The notes beneath the pieces are model-generated. The model worked only from the letters and a program-made list of their open reading frames with translations, searched no databases and was not told where the DNA came from. Shown here piece by piece: positions 13,095 through 21,454 of a DNA stretch of 64,000 nt. The stretch lies in assembly GCF_038502225.1 (NCBI RefSeq), contig NC_091355.1, forward strand, positions 10,393,778-10,457,777, read 5' to 3'. How positions within the stretch are numbered: position 1 is the first letter of the stretch; each line of letters begins with the position of its first letter. This DNA comes from Cherax quadricarinatus (lineage: Eukaryota > Arthropoda > Malacostraca > Decapoda > Parastacidae). Both the position numbers and the translations under genes were made by a program.

Positions 13095-13360
13095 TTAAAC
13101 ACGTGCATCATCTGGGTATCTTTATTGTAGACGTTTCGCCAACCACTGACTTTATCAATACAAATTAAAGAACAAAGCTGGAAGACAGTAGAACAATATA
13201 TACAAACGAGGAGATAATCAGTCCCTCAGTCTTGCAGGTGGTGGAGCACTAATTTCATCTTACCGGTATTGTATACCATTCATATACAACATATTGTATC
13301 CGACTGTTGTGTGGGCGAAATAATTCGTCCGTCAAGATACCCAAGTGTTAAACATACATC
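13095..13360 (-). mobile_element. Foldback family 1 fragments
   Basis: Contains CTGGGTATCTTTATTG, the complement of the family's AATAAAGATACCCAG outer segment, and a hammerhead-like core at 13127-13161. A second piece near 13305-13350 (TGTGTGGGCGAAAT then AAGATACCCAAGTG) is plus-strand and lacks a full core. Confidence 0.65.
13127..13161 (-). ncRNA. Hammerhead-like motif, family 1, U3-A8 variant
   Basis: Minus strand: stem I GTA (13161-13159), core TTGATAA, extra A, stem II GTCA/TGGC with loop GTGGT, GAAA, CGT, C at position 17, stem I TAC (13129-13127). Relative to 12760 the stem I pairs changed from GGA/TCC to GTA/TAC and stem II from GCCAC/GTGGC to GTCA/TGGC, both still paired. The core carries U at C3 and A at G8, positions that pair with each other in hammerhead structures. 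Confidence 0.5.
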
Positions 13361-13845
13361 TTAGTCATCAAATTAAACACAATGTATATTTTCAATAATA
13401 TCTCATACATTTTTACTAACTAGGCTGATCTAATGTACAGTGCTTTGATTGTAAGTTATACTACGTTATTTATCACAACTAAGTTAGTTTAGGGACTGAA
13501 TTAAAAAAATATTACCATATTGATATACAAAAATATATCTGCCAATATAAAAGATAAAACGCCGGGAAATATATTTCGTTGTGGCAGTTAAACGGATTTA
13601 ACAGACGACTTGTTGAAATAGCGTGGGTGAACACTAGGCTGTGATTGGTCAGTACAAGAGGAACTGCTTCAACTTCCAGTTATATATAATGAGTTTTTAT
13701 TGGCTCTTCTTCCTCCTACCTACACTAATAGCCAATCAAAAATTCACTTTATTTGCCGCTTGCTGGACGTAAACAAGTGTGTTTATGTATAGTGCTCTGA
13801 GGGCCTTGTGTGCGGATGTATACACCGGGAGGTGTGTACTATGGC
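13361..13845. other. Unique AT-rich sequence, nothing recognised
   Basis: No repeat family, RNA gene or conserved reading frame that I can see. Confidence 0.4.
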
Positions 13846-13849
13846 AGTG

Positions 13850-14516
13850 TATGAACAATGAGAGGTGTACTGTGACTATGTACAGTGAAAGGTGTACTGT
13901 GACAGCGTATGTACAGTGAGAGGTGTACTGTGACAGCGTATGTACAGTGAGGTGTACTGTGACAGCGTATGTACAGTGAGGTGTACTGTGACAGCGTATG
14001 TACAGTGAGAGGTGTACTGTGACAGCGTATGTACAGTGAGGTGTACTGTGACAGCGTATGTACAGTGAGGTGTACTGTGACAGCGTATGTACAGTGAGGT
14101 ACACTGTGAAAGCGTATGTTCAGTGAGGTGTACTGTGACAGGGTATGTACAGTGAGAGGTGTACTGTGACAGGGTATGTACAGTGAGAGGTGTACTGTGA
14201 CAGGGTATGTACAGTGAGAGGTGTACTGTGACAGGGTATGTACAGTGAGAGGTGTACTGTGACAGGGTATGTACAGTGAGAGGTGTACTGTGACAGGGTA
14301 TGTACAGTGAGAGGTGTACTGTGACAGGGTATGTACAGTGAGAGGTGTACTGTGACAGGGTATGTACAGTGAGAGGTGTACTGTGACAGGGTATGTACAG
14401 TGAGGTGTACTGTGACAGGGTATGTACAGTGAGAGGTGTACTGTGACAGCGTATGTGCAGTGAGAGGTGTACTGTGACAGCGTATGTACAGTGATGTGTA
14501 CTGTGACTGTACAGTA
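13850..14516. repeat. 31-bp minisatellite, about 22 copies
   Basis: Tandem units of AGGTGTACTGTGACAG plus (G/C)GTATGTACAGTGAG, 31 bp, with 29-bp variants lacking one AG. The array stops where a CR1-like LINE begins at about 14517. A related 25-bp version resumes on the other side of the LINE. Confidence 0.92.
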
Positions 14517-15722
14517 CTCGCCTAATTGTACTCGCCTAATTGTACTCGCCTAATTGTGGTTGCAGGGGTCGATACTCAGCTCCTGGCCCCGCCTCTTCAC
14601 TGATCGCTACTAGGTCCTCTCTCTGCTTCCTGAGCTTTGTAATACCTCGTCTTAAAGCTATGTATGGTTCCTGCCTCCACTACATCACTTGCTAGGCTAT
14701 TCTACTTCCTGACGACTCTATGACTGAAGAAATACTTAACATCTCTCTGACTCATCTGAGTCTTCAACTTCCAATTGTGACCCCTTGTTTCTGTGTCCCC
14801 CCTTTCTGGAACAACCTGTCTCTGTCCACCTTATCTATTCCACGCAGTAATTTGTATGTCGTTATCATGTCTCCCCTGACCCTCCTGTCCTCCAATGTTG
14901 TCAGACCGATTTCCCTCAACCTCTCTTCGTAGGACGTACCCCTGAGCTCCGGAGCTAGCCTTGTTGCAAACTTTGCACTTTCTCTAATTTTTTGACGTGC
15001 TTGACCAGGTGTGGGTTCCAAACTGGTGCTGCATACTCCAGTATGGGCCTGATGTATACAGTGTACAGTGTCTTGAACGATTTCTTACTAAGGTATCGGA
15101 ACACTATTCTCAGGTTTGCCAGGCGCCCATATGCTGCAGCAGTTATCTGGTTGATGTGTGCCTCCAGAGACATGCTCGGTGTTATGGTCACCCCAAGATC
15201 TTTCTCCTTGAGCGAGGTTTGCAGTCTTTGGCCACCTAGCCTATACTCTGTTTGCGGTCTTCTTTGCCCTTCTCCGATCTTCATGACTTTGCATTTGGCC
15301 GGGTTGAATTCAAGAAGCCCGTTGCTGGACCACGTATCCAGCCTGCCGAAGTCTCTTTGAAGTCCTGCCTGATCCTCATTTAATTCTCATCATTAACTTC
15401 ACATCATCTGCGAACAGGGACACCCCTGAGTCTATCCCTTCCATCATGTCATTCACATATGCCAAAAATAGCACTGGTCCTAGGACCGAATCCTGTGGGA
15501 CCTCGCTCGTCACAAGTGCCCACTGTGATACGTCATCCCGTACCATGACTCGTTGTTGCCTCCCAGTCAGGTATTCTCTGATCCATTGCAGTGCCCTTCC
15601 TGTTATACGCACCTGATCCTCTAGTTTCTGCACTAGTCTCTTGTGAGGAACTTCTTGCAGTCCAAGAAAATGCAATCAACCCACCCGTCTCTCGTGTTTT
15701 ACTTTTGTAAGTTTGTTATAAA
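14517..15722 (-). mobile_element. CR1-like LINE, 5'-truncated, inside the minisatellite
   Basis: Non-LTR retrotransposon read on the minus strand. The 3' end at 14517-14570 is CCCCTGCAACCACAATTAGG followed by three copies of a 14-bp repeat (AATTAGGCGAGTAC). The coding remnant covers about 14700-15715. The copy lies between the 31-bp and 25-bp minisatellite arrays. Since those arrays share the words GGTGTACTGTGAC and TACAGTGAG, the element probably inserted into one ancestral array. No clear target duplication is visible because both flanks are repetitive. Confidence 0.85.
14700..15715 (-). pseudogene. CR1-like reverse transcriptase pseudogene
   Basis: Minus-strand coding remnant of the LINE at 14517-15722. 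Starting at the 15.7-kb end it shows the RT palm and thumb: VPQDSVLGPVLF (usual form VPQGSVLGPLLF, so the conserved G is D here), then FADD with SLFADDVKL, a frameshift near 15370, then KEKDLGVTITPSMSLEAHIN, TLYTVYIRPILEYAAPVWNP, a second frameshift near 14980, then the RT tail SYEERLREIGLTTLEDRR and RGDMITTYKLLRGI. The upstream RT fingers and endonuclease are absent (5' truncation). At least two frameshifts exclude a functional protein. The order of blocks is the standard one for CR1/L2-type LINEs, so the class is secure and the exact clade is not. Confidence 0.85.
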
Positions 15723-15726
15723 ACTC

Positions 15727-17010
15727 CAGTGAGAGGTGTACTGTGACTGTACAGTGAGAGGTGTACTGTGACTGTACAGTGAGGTGTACTGTGACTGTAC
15801 AGTGAGGTGTACTGTGACTGTACAGTGAAAGGTGTACTGTGACTGTACAGTGAGAGGTGTACTGTGACTGTACAGTGAGAGGTGTACTGTGACTGTACAG
15901 TGAGAGGTGTACTGTGACTGTACAGTGAGAGGTGTACTGTGACTGTACAGTGAGAGGTGTACTGTGACTGTACAGTGAGAGGTGTACTGTGACTGTACAG
16001 TGAGAGGTGTACTGTGACTGTACAGTGAGAGGTGTACTGTGACTGTACAGTGAGAGGTGTACTGTGACTGTACAGTGAGAGGTGTACTGTGACTGTACAG
16101 TGAGAGGTGTACTGTGACTGTACAGTGAGAGGTGTACTGTGACTGTACAGTGAGAGGTGTACTGTGACTGTACAGTGAGAGGTGTACTGTGACTGTACAG
16201 TGAGAGGTGTACTGTGACTGTACAGTGAGAGGTGTACTGTGACTGTACAGTGAGAGGTGTACTGTGACTGTACAGTGAGAGGTGTACTGTGACTACAGTG
16301 AGAGGTGTACTGTGACTGTACAGTGAGAGGTGTACTGTGACTGTACAGTGAGGTGTACTGTGACTGTACAGTGAGGTGTACTGTGACTGTACAGTGAGAG
16401 GTGTACTGTGACTGTACAGTGAGGTGTACTGTGACTGTACAGTGAGAGGTGTACTGTGACTGTACAGTGAGAGGTGTACTGTGACTACAGTGAGAGGTGT
16501 CCTGTGACTGTACAGTGAGAGGTGTACTGTGACTGTACAGTGAGAGGTGTACTGTGACTGTACAGTGAGAGGTGTACTGTGACTGTACAGTGAGAGGTGT
16601 ACTGTGACTGTACAGTGAGAGGTGTACTGTGACTGTACAGTGAGAGGTGTACTGTGACTATGTACACCAGTGAGAGGTGTACTGTGACTATGTACAGTGA
16701 GGGGTGTACTGTGACTGTACAGTGAGGTGTGTACTGTGACTGTACAGTGAGAGGTGTACTGTGACTATGTACAGTGAGGTGTACTGTGACTACAGTGAGG
16801 GGTGTACTGTGACTACAGTGGGGGGTGTACTGTGACTACAGTGAGAGGTGTACTGTGACTGTACAGTGAGAGGTGTACTGTGACTGTACAGTGAGAGGTG
16901 TACTGTGACTATGTACAGTGAGGTGTACTGTGACTACAGTGAGAGGTGTACTGTGACTACAGTGAGAGGTGTACTGTGACTACAGTGAGAGGTGTACTGT
17001 GACAGTGTAT
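15727..17010. repeat. 25-bp minisatellite, about 50 copies
   Basis: Units of AGGTGTACTGTGACTGTACAGTGAG with 21-23 bp variants lacking AG or TGT. The right-hand end becomes irregular. The unit differs from the left array (31 bp) by loss of a GGGTA-type segment, so the two sides of the inserted LINE homogenised separately or come from two adjacent arrays. Confidence 0.93.
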
Positions 17011-17470
17011 ATACAGTAAGATGTGTTTATGTACAATAAATCTTACATTACTTTATATGTTCTTGTAGTGGTTGTGTCGTTTTTGGTGTAATGTTGGTTA
17101 TGCTAGTAATTATAACCTTAATTTTTAAAGGGGTGGACCGATAAGCCAGCGGAAGGCTTTGGTCAGATGACCAGAAGCTCCAGCTGATGGTCATCATACT
17201 ACCAAGACCCGCATCAGGAAAAACACGTCCTGTTTCCTGACAAATATTACGTAACCTGAAGTGGCGTCTCAAGAGTCTTAATGACCTTTGTGTAGGTGGT
17301 TCAGTCACCAGCTGAGGACACCTGTCACCACACACACCACCTGCCATCACCAGCATCACTCAACAAAGGTATGTGTTATACATGGTTACTAGAATTTTAA
17401 TATTGTTTATGACATACGGGTGTAAGTAACTTTTTGTATCATGTTTGACATGTATAGAATACCGATAAGA
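17011..17470. other. No recognised feature
   Basis: A minus-strand frame at 17359-17048 stays open for about 100 codons but matches no family I know and has no supporting splice or promoter signals. Confidence 0.4.
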
Positions 17471-17473
17471 TGA

Positions 17474-17559
17474 AGAATTAAACACCTGTAATATCTGGGT
17501 ATCTGTATTGTACAAATCTACAATAGGGATACCCAGATTTTGCACACATGTCTAATTCT
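17474..17559. repeat. Short foldback of family 1 ends
   Basis: Arms at 17474-17512 and 17519-17559 pair through AGAATTA, ATCTGGGTATC and TATTGTA. They carry the family 1 outer segment but no hammerhead-like core, so it looks like an internally deleted copy. Confidence 0.7.
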
Positions 17560-17625
17560 TAAGTGTAAGAACTGTTAAAACTTGACACTAAGTACTAACA
17601 ATGTCACTAAGAGTCATAATGGACT

Positions 17626-17693
17626 GTTTAATGATGATTGGAATACACTTAAGCTTATTGTTTAATGATGATTGGAAGACACTTAAGCTTATT
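17626..17693. repeat. 34-bp direct duplication
   Basis: Two adjacent copies of a 34-base unit starting GTTTAATGATGATTGG and ending ACACTTAAGCTTATT, differing at one base (GGAATACAC versus GGAAGACAC). Confidence 0.95.
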
Positions 17694-17732
17694 GTTTTCA
17701 GTGTGTCAGTACAGTACATAGTGTGTAGTTTG

Positions 17733-17962
17733 TATCAGTGGTTGAGAGAACAGACAAGTTCATAAATGAGACACTTGTGCTATATTTGGGAATCTTTATT
17801 GTGGAAGCGTGTCACCAGTCAGAGGCTTCTTCAGTCCAGTGCAGAGAAATGATGGATGATGAGGAGTTTGGGGTAGTCAGTCCCTCAGTCTGGAGTAGAT
17901 GTGTTCAGTCCATCAATCAAGATTGATGGACTTAACACATGTTGCACAAGTCTCATTTATCA
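17733..17962 (-). mobile_element. Foldback family 1 copy
   Basis: Starts TTGTATCAGTGGTTGAGAGA and ends with the complement of ATAAATGAGACTTGTGCAAC, like the foldback at 57087. It carries one hammerhead-like core and a small internal hairpin, GTCCATCAATC/GATTGATGGAC, near 17910-17930. Confidence 0.75.
17803..17837 (-). ncRNA. Hammerhead-like motif, family 1, decayed
   Basis: Minus strand: stem I GGA/TCC intact, core CTGAAGA plus extra A, stem II GCC/GGT around a 7-base loop, then GACA in place of GAAA and CGC in place of CGT. Pairing remains but the A14 position is changed, so activity is unlikely. Confidence 0.4.
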
Positions 17963-18144
17963 AAGTATACAGTAATGAGAAAGTCAACAGGATACGCAAC
18001 ATTTCGAACAAAACTTAGTCTAGTAAGAATTACATAGTTTGGTTTATTTATGTTAAGTTTATACATGATATTAAAAGTAAGTAAAAGAGATATCAACTTT
18101 GGTGTATGAAAGTGTTGAACCTGCAGGTGTGACGACCACCATAC

Positions 18145-18580
18145 CTGGAGGGTCAACACCCCCGCGACCCGGTCCGTGACCAGGCCTCGCGGTGGATCAG
18201 GGCCTGATCAACCAGGCTTTTACTGCTGGCCGCACGCAAACCAACGTACGAATTACAGCTCGGCTGGTCAGGTACTGACTTTAGGTGCCTCTCTAGCTCC
18301 CTCTTAAAGACATCCAGAGGTCTTTGGTAATCCCCCTTATGCATGCTGGGAGGCAGTTGAACAGTCTTGGACCCCCGACACTTATTGTGTGGTCTCTTAG
18401 CGTACTCGTGGCACCCCTGCTTATCGTTAGGGGTTGTTACATCTGCCGAGTCTTTTATTTTCTTAGGGAGTGATTTCCGTGTGTAGATTTGACAGTAGTC
18501 CCTCTAGGGCTTTCCAAGTATATATTATCATATATCTTTTTCGCCTGCGTTCCAAGGAGTACAGGTCCTGAAAAGTACTT
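18145..18580 (-). mobile_element. CR1-like LINE 3' fragment (second family)
   Basis: Minus-strand translation shows the RT tail DLYSLERRRKRYMIIYTWKA, then stops, then SKSLVDQALIHREAW-like 3' coding remnant, ending in a GC-rich 3' UTR (GGTCACGGACCGGG). It is a different subfamily from 14517-15722 and the same as the plus-strand fragments at 12384 and 57025-58345. Multiple in-frame stops. Confidence 0.8.
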
Positions 18581-18890
18581 TCTAGGGTAATAAAACTACA
18601 CTGCTATAGGCCTACTGGCCCATGCTAGGCAGGTTTAACCCTCGCCTACCCACACCCACTCGTACACCCGCCCAAAGTTCTCGCTTCATTGGCGCTACCT
18701 GAGAATTTGTTCCTTATCTACAACTCTATTTCTAAAATAGTACCTCCCAATATCCTTCCTTAGTTATCCACAATGAATCCATATCTGCCTCTATCTTAGA
18801 TATTTTCAACACAATTTACATCTCCTTTATGTAGGGTTTTCTTGTTTTATCAGTACGCATCACTCCACCCCTCCTAACTCTGCGTCTTTC
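18581..18890. other. Probable decayed LINE sequence
   Basis: GGCCTACTGGCCCATGCTAG and neighbouring text look repeat-derived, but I cannot place it in a family or read a protein. Confidence 0.35.
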
Positions 18891-18891
18891 C

Positions 18892-19177
18892 AGGCTGTCG
18901 GATGATAGCGCACTCAGCTTACACACTGAGTGTTCGTGGATTGATCCCGGTAAGGGTGGAAACATTAGGACTTGTTTCCTTAAGGCACCTGCTGCCTATG
19001 CTCACCTAGCAGTAAGTCAACTGGTGTGGGTGGCATCCTGGGCGACAAAATTAACCTAAGTTACCCGAAATGCTTTGCATTATAAGGGACTTTCTATATA
19101 GTAGTATGTCACTGATGTCAGCTATGGTCTGTATAAATTGTATCATGTACTTGTAGAAATAAAGATTATTATTATTA
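18892..19177 (+). mobile_element. tRNA-derived SINE with (ATT)n tail
   Basis: The head resembles a tRNA: A-box region GATAGCGCACTCAGCTT and B box GTGGATTGATCCC. It is followed by a tRNA-unrelated body with CACCTAGCAG and CTGGTGTGGGTGGCATCCTG, then a 3' part (AGTTACCCGAAATGC) ending AATAAAGATTATTATTATTA. The body word GGTGTGGGT(G/C)GCATCCTGG also occurs in the minus-strand SINE at 25441-25720, which has a different 3' tail. Confidence 0.85.
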
Positions 19178-19287
19178 CCAGAGAGAGAAAATTCAGATCC
19201 TTCAGCTCGTCTTCTAAAAAAATATTTTTAATACGTGGCATCAGCTCAAAAATAATGAATACCTAGTATTTCTCTTTATTGATCTAT

Positions 19288-19345
19288 GCCCCTTTAGGAA
19301 GGCGAGGGGCTCTTGATCCAAAGAATTTGATTTAAACTGCATTTG
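19288..19345 (+). mobile_element. Fragment of LINE-tail SINE
   Basis: GAGGGGCTCTTGATCCAA matches the body of the dispersed LINE-tail repeat seen complete at 33955-34115 on the minus strand (GAGGGGCTCTTGATTTAGGG). Only the 5' part is present. Confidence 0.45.
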
Positions 19346-19495
19346 ATCGAACCTGATTGCTCTCTGGCACATGATCTAAGAAGAGTTTCGGACACAGTAG
19401 ATCACAACACCTGCTACTGAAACTAGCCAGTGATGGACGCAGGGTCCCTGGTCTCCCAGAGTCCCATGGTTTTTAAACAAGGCTGCCCAGTTTTT

Positions 19496-19640
19496 GAGGC
19501 ATCTGTGGCCGAGTGGTCTACAGTGTCACTTGGGAACCTTGCCAGCTTTCCCTGACGTGGTTTCGAATCCTGCTGACTTGGATCTTTTTCTGTATTTACC
19601 GGTTTGTTTCTATGTGGTGCATTGATATATAAAGATTTCC
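19496..19640 (+). mobile_element. tRNA-like SINE head
   Basis: GTGGCCGAGTGGTCTACAGT resembles the 5' half of a class II (Leu/Ser-type) tRNA, and GGTTTCGAATCC is a B box. No acceptor stem closes, so it is a SINE or tRNA pseudogene rather than a working tRNA. It joins foldback family 2 sequence at about 19640. Confidence 0.55.
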
Positions 19641-19642
19641 AC

Positions 19643-19691
19643 CCTCTGTGGCTTGTCTTGCAATGTTAAGATCGCCTGTCTGCCATTGTTT

Positions 19692-19775
<84 letters not shown>

Positions 19776-19817
19776 ATCGCAGACGGGCGATCTTAACTAT
19801 GCAGTACAAGCCACGGG
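19643..19817. repeat. Hairpin of family 2 ends with (TA)n loop
   Basis: TGTGGCTTGT, GTTAAGATCGCC and GTCTGC at 19643-19685 are mirrored at 19778-19817. The loop is (TA)n at 19695-19772. Two family 2 ends therefore face each other across a TA tract. Confidence 0.8.
19695..19772. repeat. (TA)n microsatellite
   Basis: 39 uninterrupted AT dinucleotides. Confidence 0.98.
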
Positions 19818-19831
19818 GGGAGAAAATCTTT

Positions 19832-19873
19832 AGCCCAAGTACTTTCACACTTCTGAGTGCGTCATCAGGAGCT
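19832..19873 (-). ncRNA. Hammerhead-like motif, family 2 (left arm)
   Basis: Minus strand order: stem I AGCTC, core CTGATGA, one extra C, stem II GCACT/AGTGT with loop CAGA, GAAA, stem III region GTACT, T at position 17, stem I closure GGGCT. Stem I forms five pairs (one G-T wobble) in the exact type I register. Stem III AGTACT is self-complementary, extending to AAGTACTT. The extra base between A9 and stem II again departs from consensus. Confidence 0.6.
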
Positions 19874-20036
19874 ATGCAATGTTGCAAGGGAGCAACCAAA
19901 GCAGGGAGAAAGGTATGAGTAGCGTAGGTGTCACCATCTATGGTTATCCTTAGACTAAGGGTAACAGTAGATGGTGACACCTACGATTCTCTGAGACCTC
20001 TCTCCCTGCTTTGGTTGCTCCCTTGCAACATTGCAT

Positions 20037-20078
20037 AGCTCCTGATGACGCACTCAGAAGTGTGAAAGTACTTGGGCT
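20037..20078 (+). ncRNA. Hammerhead-like motif, family 2 (right arm)
   Basis: Plus-strand partner of 19832-19873, identical in the core: AGCTC (20037-20041), CTGATGA (20042-20048), C, GCACT/AGTGT (20050-20063), GAAA (20064-20067), GTACT, T, GGGCT (20074-20078). A transcript through the foldback would carry one motif in each polarity. Confidence 0.6.
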
Positions 20079-20103
20079 AAAGATTTTCTCCCCCCGTGGC
20101 TTG

Positions 20104-20223
<120 letters not shown>

Positions 20224-20228
20224 CTCAG

Positions 20229-20390
20229 TAACAACACTGCGCTAGCCAAGGATTCGAACCCATGTTGTACTGGCCTGCCTCAGGGTTGGGTGGTCCTGTG
20301 GTTTAAAGCGTCATGTGGTTCTCGCTTATCATGAGGCAGGCCAGTACAACATGGGTTCGAATCCTTGGCTAGCGCAGTGTTGCTATTGAT
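20229..20390. mobile_element. tRNA-like foldback (SINE pair)
   Basis: The left arm and right arm pair over about 50 bases (GCGCTAGCCAAGGATTCGAA against TTCGAATCCTTGGCTAGCGC). The right half on the plus strand carries GTGGTCCTGTGGTTTAAAGC and the B box GGGTTCGAATCC. The left half repeats the 3' part of this tRNA-like unit inverted. Most likely two SINE heads in opposite orientation. Confidence 0.65.
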
Positions 20391-20432
20391 CAATACCACT
20401 CGTTCGTGGTTACAATAATATATATATATATA

Positions 20433-20818
20433 TGTCGTGCCGAATAGGCAGAACTTGCGATCTTGGCTTAAATAGCAACGCTCATCTTGCCATATAGGAC
20501 AAGTGAAAATTTGTGTATGCAATAATTTCGCCAAAATCATTCTGAACCTAACGAAAAAAATATATTTGATTGTGTTTGTTTAGTACTAAATTATTGTAAA
20601 CGTATTTAAAATATATTTAGTTGGGTTAGGCTAAAATAAATTGCTTTTGTTATAATAAGGTTAGGTAAGTTTTCTAAGATTCTTCTGGTGCAAAATTAAA
20701 TTTTTTTACATTAACATTAATGAAAAAAATATATCTTTAAACGTATAAGAGAAAATTTCAGAAAGGACTTAATTTTAAATGAGTTCTTGCTAATTGACCA
20801 GTTTTACATATTCGGCAC

Positions 20819-20822
<4 letters not shown>
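20433..20822. mobile_element. 390-bp MITE in a TA tract
   Basis: Terminal inverted repeats TGTCGTGCCGAATA (20433-20446) and TATTCGGCACGACA (20809-20822) are perfect over 14 bases. Both ends abut TA inside (TA)n. The interior is AT-rich and non-coding. The structure fits a non-autonomous DNA transposon with TA target preference. The superfamily is not certain. Confidence 0.85.

Positions 20823-20875
<53 letters not shown>
20823..20875. repeat. (TA)n microsatellite
   Basis: About 26 TA units between the MITE and an RTE-like LINE. Confidence 0.97.
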
Positions 20876-20878
<3 letters not shown>

Positions 20879-20894
20879 CTTTTGAACCAAATGA

Positions 20895-21140
20895 GAGAAT
20901 TATGGTAGGGGACCTAAATGCTGAAGTGGGAGAAACAGAGGGGGTGTGGTGGGTAAGTTTGGGGTGCCAGGTGTAAATAATAATGGGGAGCCTTTGATTG
21001 AAAAGGGTTTGGTAATAGTTAATTCACATATTATGAAAAAAAGGATAAATAAGAATACGAGATATGATATAGGGCGTAATGGCAGTAATTTGTTAGACTA
21101 TGTAGTGGTATTTAAAGAACTGGTGGGTGGACTTTAGGAT
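20895..21140 (+). pseudogene. RTE endonuclease C-terminal remnant
   Basis: The plus strand shows IMVGDLNAEVGE, then after a frame change KFGVPGVNNNGEPLIEKGL, LVIVNSH and GSNLLDYVVV. These are the last blocks of an APE-type LINE endonuclease (the GDLNA block, then the conserved asparagine-rich loop and the S-D-Y block). The N-terminal catalytic blocks are missing because the copy starts here. The missing part is represented by the separate fragment at 33483-33875. The gap to the RT frame (21140-21450) carries stops. Confidence 0.75.
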
Positions 21141-21454
21141 GTACATGTTTACAGAGGGGGCCAGATATATCAGGCCATTTTTTAGTTATAGCTACAGTGA
21201 GGGTAAAAGGTACATGGGATACAAGGAGAATGGAATCAGCAAGTAAAAGAGAGGTGAAGGTTTACAAACGAAAGGAGGAGGCATTTAGGGTAAGATATTA
21301 TTGGAGGATAGATGGGCTAGTGAGAGTATAGGCAGTGAGACTGATTAGGTAAGTGGTAGATATAAGAAAGTAGTGTTAGTGTTCAGCAGCAGTGTGTGAT
21401 TACAGGACAGTAGGTGCGGGGGGGGGGGAGCGATTTTTGGAATAATGAGGTAAA

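Noticed and set aside
13736..14104. Minus-strand frame with a CTYAVTVHLS-type repeat as a gene
   Set aside because: It is the 31-bp minisatellite translated; the same applies to 16485-16667 in the 25-bp array.
17048..17359. 103-codon minus-strand frame as a gene
   Set aside because: No similarity I recognise, no splice or promoter context, and it lies among repeats.
20229..20390. Functional tRNA gene
   Set aside because: A and B boxes are present but no acceptor stem closes, and the segment is duplicated inverted. It is a SINE head. The same applies at 19496, 31200 and 58758.
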